DNA of 64,000 bases from Sulfitobacter noctilucicola (GTDB taxonomy: Bacteria > Pseudomonadota > Alphaproteobacteria > Rhodobacterales > Rhodobacteraceae): contig NZ_JASD01000008.1 in NCBI RefSeq assembly GCF_000622385.1, positions 1,922,001 through 1,986,000 of the forward strand, given 5' to 3'. Positions within the stretch are counted from its first letter, which is position 1; each line of letters begins with the position of its first letter. The notes beneath the pieces were generated by a model. It was not told the DNA's origin, did not search any database, and saw nothing but the letters and a program-made list of their open reading frames with translations. The position numbers were made by a program, and so were the translations under genes. Shown here piece after piece: positions 18,564-26,463 of this stretch.

Positions 18564-20486
18564 TTGGGAAATGTACGCAACCTCGCTTTTTGGGTCGTTT
18601 TGATGCTTTTGGTGCTGGCGTTGTTCAATCTGTTCAGCGGCTCCGGTAACAATCTACAAAGCAACGAGGTCACCTATTCCGAATTTGTGAACTCTGTCGA
18701 AAACGGTGAAGTGCGCAATGCCACCCTTGATGGTGAGCAGGTGCGCTTCCGCAAGGCGGACGGCGCTGACTATGTGTCGATAAAGCCTGAAGACGCAGAG
18801 ATCACCAATCTGCTCATCGACAACAATGTGCCGTTGCAGGCCCGTCCGCAACAGCAGTCTGGCTTTCAGACCTTTCTGATGTCGCTCTTGCCGATCGTGC
18901 TTTTGATTGGTGTCTGGATCTATTTCATGAACCGGATGCAGGGCGGCGGCAAAGGTGGCGCAATGGGCTTTGGCAAATCGAAGGCCAAGATGCTGACCGA
19001 AAAGCATGGCCGTGTGACGTTTGACGATGTTGCCGGCATCGATGAGGCCAAGGAAGAGCTTGAGGAAATCGTTGAGTTCCTGCGCAATCCACAGAAATTC
19101 TCGCGTCTCGGCGGTAAAATTCCCAAGGGTGCTTTGCTTGAGGGCCCTCCCGGTACCGGTAAAACGCTTCTGGCCCGCGCCATTGCAGGTGAAGCAGGCG
19201 TGCCGTTCTTCACAATCTCGGGTTCAGACTTTGTAGAGATGTTCGTTGGTGTGGGTGCCTCCCGCGTCCGGGACATGTTTGAGCAGGCCAAAAAGAACGC
19301 GCCCTGTATCGTGTTTATCGACGAGATCGACGCCGTGGGTCGCCACCGTGGTGCCGGTTACGGCGGCGGCAACGACGAACGTGAACAGACTTTGAACCAG
19401 CTTCTGGTTGAGATGGATGGTTTTGAAGCCAACGAAGGTGTTATCATCATCGCGGCAACAAACCGTAAAGACGTGCTGGATCCTGCGCTGCTGCGCCCCG
19501 GTCGTTTCGACCGTCAGGTCACCGTCGGCAACCCTGACATCAAGGGCCGCGAGAAAATTCTCGGCGTCCATGCCCGCAAAACGCCGCTTGGCCCTGACGT
19601 TGATCTTCGGATTATCGCGCGCGGGACGCCGGGGTTCTCGGGTGCTGATCTGGCGAACCTTGTGAACGAAGCAGCCCTTGGTGCTGCCCGTCTGGGCCGC
19701 CGCTTTGTCACAATGCTTGATTTCGAATCCGCAAAGGACAAAATCATGATGGGGGCCGAGCGCCGCTCCATGGTTATGACCGCAGCGCAGAAGGAAATGA
19801 CAGCTTATCACGAAGCGGGTCACGCGCTGGTGGGGATGCTTCTGCCGAAATGTGATCCGGTCTATAAGGCCACGATTATTCCGCGCGGTGGTGCGCTTGG
19901 AATGGTGATGAGCCTGCCTGAAATGGACCGCCTGAACATGTTCAAGGACGAATGCAAACAGCGTTTGGCCATGACCATGGCTGGCAAAGCCGCTGAGATT
20001 CACAAGTACGGCGAAGAGGCTGTATCAAACGGCCCTGCAGGCGATATCATGCAAGCGTCCGCGCTGGCACGTGCAATGGTTCTGCAATGGGGGATGTCCG
20101 ACAAGGTTGGGAACATCGACTACTCCGAGGCGGCACAAGGCTATCAGGGCAGCACCGGTGGCTTCTCCGTTTCGGCCAGCACCAAAGAGCTGGTTGAGAA
20201 AGAGGTACAGCAGTTCATCCAGGACGGCTACGAGTGGGCGGTGAAACTGATCAAAGAGAACGAAGAAAAGTTCGAGCGTCTGGCGCAGGGTCTGTTGGAA
20301 TATGAAACACTCACCGGTGGTGAAATCCAGCGTGTGATGGACGGCCTGCCACCTGTTGCTGAAAACGATGACGACGATGGCGACAAGGGCGATACGCCCA
20401 GCCTGACAGCCATTCCAAAAGCCAAAGGCAAAGGCAAGAAGACGCCGCCAGAGGATGGCGGCCTTGAGCCGGAACCCTCCGTGTGA
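18564..20486 (+). CDS. ftsH: ATP-dependent zinc metalloprotease FtsH
   Basis: A 640-residue inner-membrane AAA+ protease. Two membrane helices (about residues 6-24 and 98-116) flank a small periplasmic domain. Walker [11 protein letters not shown] is near 195, Walker [14 protein letters not shown] near 250, the second region of homology with [10 protein letters not shown] near 310, and the zinc site HEAGH near 418. It degrades membrane proteins and LpxC/RpoH-type substrates. The start is TTG at 18564 with AGGAG upstream; no in-frame ATG exists before the first helix. The C-terminus is a disordered acidic/Lys-rich tail. Confidence 0.97.
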   Translation: MGNVRNLAFWVVLMLLVLALFNLFSGSGNNLQSNEVTYSEFVNSVENGEVRNATLDGEQVRFRKADGADYVSIKPEDAEITNLLIDNNVPLQARPQQQSGFQTFLMSLLPIVLLIGVWIYFMNRMQGGGKGGAMGFGKSKAKMLTEKHGRVTFDDVAGIDEAKEELEEIVEFLRNPQKFSRLGGKIPKGALLEGPPGTGKTLLARAIAGEAGVPFFTISGSDFVEMFVGVGASRVRDMFEQAKKNAPCIVFIDEIDAVGRHRGAGYGGGNDEREQTLNQLLVEMDGFEANEGVIIIAATNRKDVLDPALLRPGRFDRQVTVGNPDIKGREKILGVHARKTPLGPDVDLRIIARGTPGFSGADLANLVNEAALGAARLGRRFVTMLDFESAKDKIMMGAERRSMVMTAAQKEMTAYHEAGHALVGMLLPKCDPVYKATIIPRGGALGMVMSLPEMDRLNMFKDECKQRLAMTMAGKAAEIHKYGEEAVSNGPAGDIMQASALARAMVLQWGMSDKVGNIDYSEAAQGYQGSTGGFSVSASTKELVEKEVQQFIQDGYEWAVKLIKENEEKFERLAQGLLEYETLTGGEIQRVMDGLPPVAENDDDDGDKGDTPSLTAIPKAKGKGKKTPPEDGGLEPEPSV

Positions 20487-20535
20487 TGCTTTCACCGATC
20501 ACCGTTAGTGATCTGCACCTCACAAAATAACATCA

Positions 20536-20560
20536 GGCTCCGCTTTGGGCGGGGCCTTTT
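20536..20560 (+). terminator. Terminator after ftsH
   Basis: GGCTCCGC (20536-20543) pairs with GCGGGGCC (20549-20556) allowing a G-T pair, followed by TTTTCTTT. It probably ends the tol-pal/ftsH run. Confidence 0.8.
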
Positions 20561-20611
20561 CTTTCGTACGGGTTCTTCGCATGCTGACAGCGAAACTATA
20601 AGGGATGCATC

Positions 20612-21193
20612 ATGCCGGAACTGATACCAACAGATCACCACGCGAGAATTGTCTGGATGGGCAAGGTGCCGCAGGACCGGCCGAACATCCGGTCAGAGCC
20701 GATCACCGAAGCATTTGCGACCTATGCAGGCTTTGAGGGGGCGTACCATGCCGGGCTGACGCGGAAGTCCTGTGTGCGTGTGAAGTCACAACATCCCGAG
20801 GGGACCGAAATCCGAAATGTGCGACAATTCTCTATCGTTTCCGCCGAGGAACTGGCCGGCATTGCGGCTGACATCGGGCTGGACGCGCTGGACCCTGTCC
20901 TGATGGGCGCGTCGATTGTGGTTGAGGGGATTGATGACTTCACCCACATCCCGCCAAATGCGCGACTTCAGGCCGAGAACGGCACAACCATCGTGATCGA
21001 TATGCTCAACGGTCCGTGCAACTTTCCGGCCCGCGAGATTGAAAAGGAATCCCCTGGGCATGGCAAAGCTTTCAAGGCTGCGGCATTAGGCAGGCGCGGT
21101 GTCTGCGCATGGGTCGAACGGGAAGGAGCTTTAAAGGTCGGAGATGTCCTGCGCCTTCATATTCCCGGTCAGCGTCCCTGGAAGCACCTCTGA
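20612..21193 (+). CDS. MOSC domain-containing protein
   Basis: A 193-residue protein resembling the MOSC (molybdenum cofactor sulfurase C-terminal) fold: R.VSAEELAGIA, the LGASIVVEGIDDFT region and GRRGVCAWVEREG near the end, where MOSC proteins carry their conserved Cys. Such proteins are thought to bind sulfur or the molybdenum cofactor; the substrate is unknown. It has its own upstream terminator and a palindrome right after its stop. Confidence 0.75.
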   Translation: MPELIPTDHHARIVWMGKVPQDRPNIRSEPITEAFATYAGFEGAYHAGLTRKSCVRVKSQHPEGTEIRNVRQFSIVSAEELAGIAADIGLDALDPVLMGASIVVEGIDDFTHIPPNARLQAENGTTIVIDMLNGPCNFPAREIEKESPGHGKAFKAAALGRRGVCAWVEREGALKVGDVLRLHIPGQRPWKHL

Positions 21194-21338
21194 TAGCATT
21201 CGTTTCCGAAACGAAACGCTACTGCGGCAGTCCGCCGCATCGGAGAGCGGAAATGTCGGAAAAGCGACCTCTCTTTGATGGTCTGGCCCTGTATGACAGG
21301 GCAAGGAACATTGCCTGTGGGCAGAAGGGGATTCTCAG
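21194..21338 (+). promoter_or_regulatory. Palindrome and structured leader upstream of fhs
   Basis: The 145-base gap begins with CGTTTCCGAAACG (21201-21213), a perfect 6-bp inverted repeat around one base, inside a wider TAGC...GCTA frame (21194-21221). Two strong hairpins follow: TGCGGC/GCCGCA (21223-21228 with 21234-21239) and GCCCTGT/ACAGGGC (21286-21292 with 21296-21302, triloop). The palindrome looks like a repressor operator. I do not recognise a ZTP or THF riboswitch in it. Confidence 0.5.
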
Positions 21339-23015
21339 ATGGCTTTCAAAACCGACATTGAAATTGCACGCGAAGCGCAAAAGCGCCCGATTCAGGAAAT
21401 TGGTGCGAAGTTGGGCATCGGCAGTGACGACTTGCTGCCTTATGGCCACGACAAAGCGAAAGTGTCGCAGAATTTCATCAACTCTGTTCAGGGCAATGAA
21501 AACGGCAAACTGATCCTTGTGACCGCGATCAACCCGACACCTGCGGGCGAAGGTAAAACAACTACAACCGTTGGTTTGGGCGATGGCCTTAACCGCATCG
21601 GCAAAAAGGCTGCGGTCTGCATCCGTGAAGCGTCGCTTGGCCCGAATTTCGGGATGAAGGGTGGCGCGGCTGGCGGTGGCTACGCACAGATCGTTCCGAT
21701 GGAAGAAATGAACCTGCACTTCACGGGCGATTTTCACGCGATCACTTCGGCGCACTCTTTGTTGTCGGCGATGATCGACAACCACATCTATTGGGGCAAC
21801 AGCCTTGAGATCGACACACGCCGCGTTGTCTGGCGCCGTGTCGTCGATATGAACGACCGCGCGCTGCGCCAGATCACAGCATCTTTGGGCGGCGTGGCCA
21901 ATGGCTTCCCGCGTGAGGCTGGTTTTGACATCACCGTGGCCTCCGAAGTGATGGCGATCCTTTGTCTGGCCAAAGACCTTGCCGATTTGCAGGAACGTCT
22001 GGGTGCGATGATCGTGGCCTACCGCCGCGATAAAACGCCGGTCTTTGCACGTGACATCAAAGCGCACGGCGCAATGACCGTTCTGCTGAAAGACGCGATG
22101 CAACCCAACATCGTTCAGACGCTCGAGAACAACCCGGCCTTTGTGCATGGCGGTCCTTTCGCGAACATCGCCCACGGCTGTAACTCTGTCATTGCGACCA
22201 CAACGGCGCTGAAACTGGCTGACTACGTTGTGACCGAAGCAGGCTTCGGTGCTGACTTGGGTGCCGAGAAGTTCCTCAACATCAAATGCCGCAAAGCGGG
22301 GCTTGCCCCTTCAGCGGTTGTGGTTGTAGCGACGGTCCGCGCGATGAAGATGAACGGCGGCGTGGTCAAGGCCGATCTGGGCGAGGAAAACGTGGACGCG
22401 GTCAAAAACGGCTGTGCGAACCTTGGCCGTCACATCGAAAACATGAAATCTTTCGGCGTGCCGGTTGTCGTCGCGATCAACCACTTTGTCACTGACACCG
22501 ATGCCGAAGTGCAGGCGGTTAAGGACTACGTGGCCACCCAAGGCTCCGAAGCTGTCCTGTCGCGCCACTGGGAGCTTGGCTCCGAAGGGTCTGCCGATCT
22601 GGCAACCAAAGTGGTCGAGACAATCGAGAAGGGCGAAAGCAACTTTGCGCCGATCTATCCTGATGACATGTCACTGGCCGACAAGATCAATACGATTGCC
22701 ACGAAAATCTACCGGGCGGACAGCGCCCAGATGGATCAGAAGATCCTCAACCAGTTGAAAGACTGGGAAGAGCAGGGCTATGGCAATCTGCCGGTCTGTA
22801 TGGCGAAAACGCAGTACAGCTTTACCACCGATCCGAACGAACGCGGCGCGCCTACGGGGTTCGACATTCCTGTGCGTGAAGTGCGTCTGAGTGCCGGTGC
22901 CGGTTTTGTTGTCGCCATCTGTGGTGAGATCATGACCATGCCGGGTCTGCCACGCGTGCCTTCCGCTGAAAGCATCGGGTTGAATGACGCAGGCGAAGTC
23001 GAAGGATTGTTCTAA
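21339..23015 (+). CDS. fhs: Formate-tetrahydrofolate ligase
   Basis: A 558-residue enzyme making 10-formyl-THF from formate, THF and ATP. The ATP-binding motif [18 protein letters not shown] is near residue 67, and [25 protein letters not shown] formate/folate contacts follow near 90-115. Length is typical (about 556). It pairs with folD downstream, so this is a C1-folate unit for formate assimilation or oxidation, in Roseobacters often linked to methylated-compound catabolism (inference). Confidence 0.97.
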   Translation: MAFKTDIEIAREAQKRPIQEIGAKLGIGSDDLLPYGHDKAKVSQNFINSVQGNENGKLILVTAINPTPAGEGKTTTTVGLGDGLNRIGKKAAVCIREASLGPNFGMKGGAAGGGYAQIVPMEEMNLHFTGDFHAITSAHSLLSAMIDNHIYWGNSLEIDTRRVVWRRVVDMNDRALRQITASLGGVANGFPREAGFDITVASEVMAILCLAKDLADLQERLGAMIVAYRRDKTPVFARDIKAHGAMTVLLKDAMQPNIVQTLENNPAFVHGGPFANIAHGCNSVIATTTALKLADYVVTEAGFGADLGAEKFLNIKCRKAGLAPSAVVVVATVRAMKMNGGVVKADLGEENVDAVKNGCANLGRHIENMKSFGVPVVVAINHFVTDTDAEVQAVKDYVATQGSEAVLSRHWELGSEGSADLATKVVETIEKGESNFAPIYPDDMSLADKINTIATKIYRADSAQMDQKILNQLKDWEEQGYGNLPVCMAKTQYSFTTDPNERGAPTGFDIPVREVRLSAGAGFVVAICGEIMTMPGLPRVPSAESIGLNDAGEVEGLF

Positions 23016-23021
23016 ACGGGT

Positions 23022-23073
23022 GGCGGGATTAATCCCGCCCTACGGACTGGAGTATGGCGGGGTTCTCCCCGCC
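23022..23073. repeat. Two tandem REP-like palindromes between fhs and folD
   Basis: GGCGGGATTAATCCCGCC (23022-23039) and GGCGGGGTTCTCCCCGCC (23056-23073) are two 18-bp perfect inverted repeats, each followed by (C/T)TACG. The spacing is 34 bp between starts. They form strong hairpins in a transcribed gap, without T-tracts, so they look like repetitive extragenic palindromes more than terminators. Confidence 0.75.
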
Positions 23074-23097
23074 TTACGCATTGATAGGGGAAGAAAA

Positions 23098-24015
23098 ATG
23101 ACAGCACAGATTATCGACGGCAAGGAATTTTCCGCCCGCGTACGAGCGCAGGTTGGAGAGCATGTCACGCGTCTGAAAAACGATCACGGCATTACGCCGG
23201 GTTTGGCAGTGGTGTTGGTGGGCGAAGATCCTGCATCACAGGTCTATGTACGTTCCAAAGGCAAAATGACGGTTGAGGTTGGCATGAAGTCGGTTGAGCG
23301 CCGGATGGATGCGGACACGTCAGAAGCGGATCTGCTGGCCGTGATCGAAGAGCTGAACAACGATCCGGAAATCCACGGAATTTTGTGCCAACTGCCTTTG
23401 CCCGATCATCTGAACGAAGACCTGATCATCAATTCGATCTCTCCGGCCAAGGATGTCGACGGCTTTCACATTTCCAACGTCGGGCTGCTGGGAACGGGTC
23501 AGAAATCCATGGTGCCATGCACGCCGCTGGGCTGTTTGATGATGCTGCGCGATCATCACGGGTCCATTTCTGGCATGGATGCGGTTGTGATTGGCCGCTC
23601 CAACATCGTGGGGAAACCAATGGCGCAACTGCTGTTGAACGACAGCGCGACCGTGACCATCGCGCATAGCCGCACCAAGGATCTGGCCGAAGTTGTGCGC
23701 CGCGCCGATATCGTCGTGGCGGCGGTGGGTCGCCCCGAAATGGTGCCCGGTGACTGGATCAAGGAAGGGGCCACTGTGATCGATGTTGGCATCAACCGTC
23801 TGGATGCGCCGGAAAAAGGCCTGAAAGAAGACGGCACAGTGAAAACCAAGCTTGTCGGCGATGTGCACTTTGAAAGCTGTGCGGCACGTGCCGGTGCGAT
23901 CACGCCTGTGCCGGGCGGCGTTGGCCCGATGACGATCGCCTGTCTGCTGGCCAACACCGTGACCGCCTGCTGCCGTGCCAACGGCTTGGCAGAGCCGGAG
24001 GGGCTAACCGCCTAA
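23098..24015 (+). CDS. folD: Bifunctional methylene-THF dehydrogenase/methenyl-THF cyclohydrolase
   Basis: A 305-residue cytoplasmic enzyme. The catalytic YVRSKGKM (Tyr and Lys) is near residue 50, [12 protein letters not shown] near 95, [11 protein letters not shown] near 140, the NADP-binding [15 protein letters not shown] near 165 and [10 protein letters not shown] near 273. It interconverts 5,10-methylene- and 10-formyl-THF with Fhs. The start at 23098 has AGGGGAAG upstream; the frame is open further but crosses the palindromic gap. Its 3' end overlaps the convergent DUF2306 gene by 12 bases. Confidence 0.96.
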   Translation: MTAQIIDGKEFSARVRAQVGEHVTRLKNDHGITPGLAVVLVGEDPASQVYVRSKGKMTVEVGMKSVERRMDADTSEADLLAVIEELNNDPEIHGILCQLPLPDHLNEDLIINSISPAKDVDGFHISNVGLLGTGQKSMVPCTPLGCLMMLRDHHGSISGMDAVVIGRSNIVGKPMAQLLLNDSATVTIAHSRTKDLAEVVRRADIVVAAVGRPEMVPGDWIKEGATVIDVGINRLDAPEKGLKEDGTVKTKLVGDVHFESCAARAGAITPVPGGVGPMTIACLLANTVTACCRANGLAEPEGLTA

Positions 24016-24402
24016 GACCACTTGATACATCACGCGGCCGGGGAGAAATGTGAACGCTCCGGCCACGACCAACGCGCCAAAAACCATGCCCTTCATGGAT
24101 TTGCGGTGTTCCTGAATACGCCCCGCACGGGCGGCGCGCACGGCAAACACAAGCTGCACCAAGACATACGCAGACAGCAGATGTATCGGGCTGAAAGGTC
24201 CGATCAGGCGTATCTCGAATATCCAGAAGCTGCTGAGCGCAACGCCTACCATCATTAAAACCCACGTCCATCCGAACCACCGGTGCAGGCGGCTGCCCCT
24301 TGGAATACTAAAAATCGCGATGGTCAGTGCAACGGCAAAGAACGCAAGGCAGGCGTGGATTTGAACGGCGATTGCGGCAGTCGTGAGGGGGGCGAAATTC
24401 AT
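24004..24402 (-). CDS. DUF2306-type small membrane protein
   Basis: A 132-residue protein with four predicted membrane helices and His residues in or near helices (IQIHACLAF near residue 14, PIHLLSAY near 72, EHRKSMKG near 98). This fits DUF2306, a family of small quadruple-helix membrane proteins of unknown function with conserved His that might bind heme (inference). The ATG has AAGGAGA upstream. It is divergent from the LytTR gene across 94 bp carrying LytTR-type direct repeats, and converges with folD. Confidence 0.75.
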   Translation of the reverse strand: MNFAPLTTAAIAVQIHACLAFFAVALTIAIFSIPRGSRLHRWFGWTWVLMMVGVALSSFWIFEIRLIGPFSPIHLLSAYVLVQLVFAVRAARAGRIQEHRKSMKGMVFGALVVAGAFTFLPGRVMYQVVLGG

Positions 24403-24464
24403 CGATGATCTCCTTAAACATAAGCTGCCTTGGGAATAGAGGCAGAGAATGCTAAGCCGCGACG

Positions 24465-24499
24465 GGGATTACGTGAGTGACGCAGGGAATACGTGAATG
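24465..24499. promoter_or_regulatory. LytTR-type direct repeat operator
   Basis: GGGATTACGTGAGTG (24465-24479) and GGGAATACGTGAATG (24485-24499) match at 13 of 15 positions with a 20-bp period, two helical turns. The cores TACGTGAGT and TACGTGAAT each match 8 of 9 positions of the LytTR direct-repeat consensus [TA][AC][CA]GTTN[AG][TG] (from memory). The second copy overlaps the LytTR gene's start codon, suggesting self-repression, and the pair lies 62-97 bp upstream of the DUF2306 start. Confidence 0.6.
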
Positions 24500-25252
24500 G
24501 TTACGCACAGATACATGTCGCATTTCACGCTTCGTGAATGGCGCAAAGCCAGAGTGCCCGTGGGCATCTGGTTATTGGTCACAGTCATTTGCACCATCGC
24601 CGGACCCTTCGGCACGATAGACGCACTGGGGTGGGCGGAACGGTTCGGCTATTGGGGCATCATCGCGGCGGTTTCAGTTGTGGGCAGCATTCTGTTGATG
24701 CGCACAGACAATCTGCCTTCGCCTCTCCGCGTTGGCCTCTGGGCTCTGTTCACACTTGTTCTGAGCGTCATGATCTGGGGCCTCAACATCCTTCTGTTCG
24801 ACGCATGGCTGGCTTTCGGACAACTGGGCTATCTTCTGTTTACTGTCGGGACATCGGTTGTCTCGGTGCACGCTGCGTTCTGGCTGATCGAAATCGCGCG
24901 GCCGATGCCGGAAGTGGTAGCACCGCCAAAGCCCGATACCGTGTCGCAATTCATGCAACGCCTGCCACTGGCGCAGCGCGGTCCGCTGATCCGGCTTGAG
25001 GCACAGGATCACTATCTGAACGTTGTGACGAGCAAAGGGTCGGCGATGATCCTGATGCGGTTAGGGGACGCAGCGCAAGAGCTGTCAGGTGTGAAAGGAC
25101 TGCTTGTGCACCGCTCCCACTGGGTCGCGCTTGATGCAGTCACCGCACACCGGCGCGAAAAGGGCCGCGATGTTCTGATCCTGTCAGACGGGTCAGAGGT
25201 GCCGGTCAGCCGCACCTACCGCGCTGCGGCCAAGGAGGCGGGCTTGTTCTGA
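24497..25252 (+). CDS. Membrane-anchored LytTR-domain transcription regulator
   Basis: A 251-residue one-component regulator. The N-terminal half has four hydrophobic helices (about residues 22-42, 53-71, 80-98 and 108-130); the C-terminal half (about 155-251) is a LytTR DNA-binding domain with the signatures LIRLEAQDHYLNVVT and LLVHRSHWVALDAV. It probably binds DNA from the inner membrane. The start at 24497 has AGGGA at good spacing inside the operator; ATG at 24515 is an alternative. Its likely targets are its own gene and the divergent DUF2306 gene. Confidence 0.88.
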   Translation: MVTHRYMSHFTLREWRKARVPVGIWLLVTVICTIAGPFGTIDALGWAERFGYWGIIAAVSVVGSILLMRTDNLPSPLRVGLWALFTLVLSVMIWGLNILLFDAWLAFGQLGYLLFTVGTSVVSVHAAFWLIEIARPMPEVVAPPKPDTVSQFMQRLPLAQRGPLIRLEAQDHYLNVVTSKGSAMILMRLGDAAQELSGVKGLLVHRSHWVALDAVTAHRREKGRDVLILSDGSEVPVSRTYRAAAKEAGLF

Positions 25253-25255
25253 GCC

Positions 25256-25675
25256 TCAGAGGGGAACGGGCACCATCGTCCCTTGGAGAATTGCAATCAG
25301 AGTGCTTTTCCCGTCCGCTTCCGCATGTACTTCTGACGTGACAACACACAGACGTTTGCCGGGTTTCACTACACGCCCTGTCGCAATCAAACGCTCGCCC
25401 CGTGCAGGAGCAAGCAGATTGATCTTGATCTCAGCGGTAACGACTTCGGATGTCAAAGGCAGCATCGTCAAGGCGGCATACCCCGCAGCGGAATCGCCAA
25501 TTGAAAAGGTAAGCCCAGCGTGCCCAAACCCTTGTTGCTGTCGGCTTCCCGGCAAGATGGGAGCACTGATGCGAACCAAACCTGCCGATACGTCGATAAG
25601 GGTCGCACCGAATGTCTCCATCATACTTTGGCGTGCAAAGCTGTCGTGTATCCGGTCTGTTTCAGCCGCGTTCAT
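25256..25675 (-). CDS. PaaI-family hot-dog thioesterase
   Basis: A 139-residue hot-dog protein. The motif QQGFGHAGLTFSIGDSAAGY (about residues 46-65) matches the HGG..ADSAAG active-site region of PaaI thioesterases, with Asp as the probable catalytic residue. It should hydrolyse an acyl-CoA. Its start overlaps the pdeM stop by 4 bases (ATGA), so it is co-transcribed with a DNA repair gene, an odd pairing. Confidence 0.82.
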   Translation of the reverse strand: MNAAETDRIHDSFARQSMMETFGATLIDVSAGLVRISAPILPGSRQQQGFGHAGLTFSIGDSAAGYAALTMLPLTSEVVTAEIKINLLAPARGERLIATGRVVKPGKRLCVVTSEVHAEADGKSTLIAILQGTMVPVPL

Positions 25676-26343
25676 GATGCGATCCTTTGCATGGGTACGG
25701 GAAGGGCCGTCTTGCCGGTCAGAACGGCGCAGGCTTCTGCACGCATCAAGTTTTGCAAAACATTGTTTTGCGTGCTGAGACCACCAGTGTAAGTGCCATA
25801 CGCGGGCATGATGAGCCGGTCACTGTCGTATAGAAACGCCGGACGGGTGACCGTACGACCCCCCAAAGCAACGCTTGTTTTGGGATGGTAATGGCCTGAA
25901 ATTTCGCCGCTTGCGCCCGGCTCCGCGATATGGCGAAAAGTTAGAGGTGCCAGTGGCAACTCAGCCAGGTGGCTCCCGCCCAGATCGACTGGTCCGGGAT
26001 CATGATTGCCTTCGACCCAGACCCATCGGCGGCCAGCTTGCAGTCGGGCGATCCACAACCGCTCCTCTTCGGGCAGGGCCTGCGCCGCACTTAGATCATC
26101 AAAGCTGTCTCCAAGACAAATCACCGTGCGGGCATGCGTCAGGGCCAGATCGGCGGCCAGTCGGGTCAGCGTGTCGCGCGTCTCATAGGGGGGGAGGGTT
26201 ATACCGCCGCGCCGCGCGATCCGTTCGGACTTGCCCAAGTGCAAATCGCTCACGCATAGAATGCCTTGGTCGGGCCACCAAAGCGCACCGGTATTAAGCG
26301 CCTTGAGCTGTGCGCCAGCGAGGGTGAAATCGTGCGAGTTCAT
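25672..26343 (-). CDS. pdeM: Ligase-associated DNA damage response endonuclease PdeM
   Basis: A 223-residue calcineurin-like metallophosphoesterase with all metal motifs: DLHLGKSERIARRG (about 33-46), GDSFDD (about 77), GNHDPG (about 116) and GHYHPK (about 150). PdeM is usually encoded with an ATP-dependent DNA ligase, an exonuclease and an Lhr-type helicase in a DNA damage response set. Here the helicase is 120 bp upstream on the same strand; ligase and exonuclease genes are not in the window. Confidence 0.87.
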   Translation of the reverse strand: MNSHDFTLAGAQLKALNTGALWWPDQGILCVSDLHLGKSERIARRGGITLPPYETRDTLTRLAADLALTHARTVICLGDSFDDLSAAQALPEEERLWIARLQAGRRWVWVEGNHDPGPVDLGGSHLAELPLAPLTFRHIAEPGASGEISGHYHPKTSVALGGRTVTRPAFLYDSDRLIMPAYGTYTGGLSTQNNVLQNLMRAEACAVLTGKTALPVPMQRIAS

Positions 26344-26463
26344 CCTTTGTTCATGTTTGAAATCGGCGCGATTGGCAAGTGGTCAACTCAGTGATCGGGT
26401 TGGTTATGGTGAGCGCGGTTGGAGCAGCCCCAAACATGGCCGGATCAATCACATCCAAATCTA

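Noticed and set aside
21194..21338. ZTP or THF riboswitch before fhs
   Set aside because: Those classes often precede fhs/folD, but I could not find their conserved core residues; hairpins alone do not support the call.
21253..21513. Short frame starting [19 protein letters not shown] in the fhs leader, with GGAG upstream
   Set aside because: It runs far into fhs in another frame, with no family resemblance; the fhs start is well fixed. It could be a leader peptide at most.
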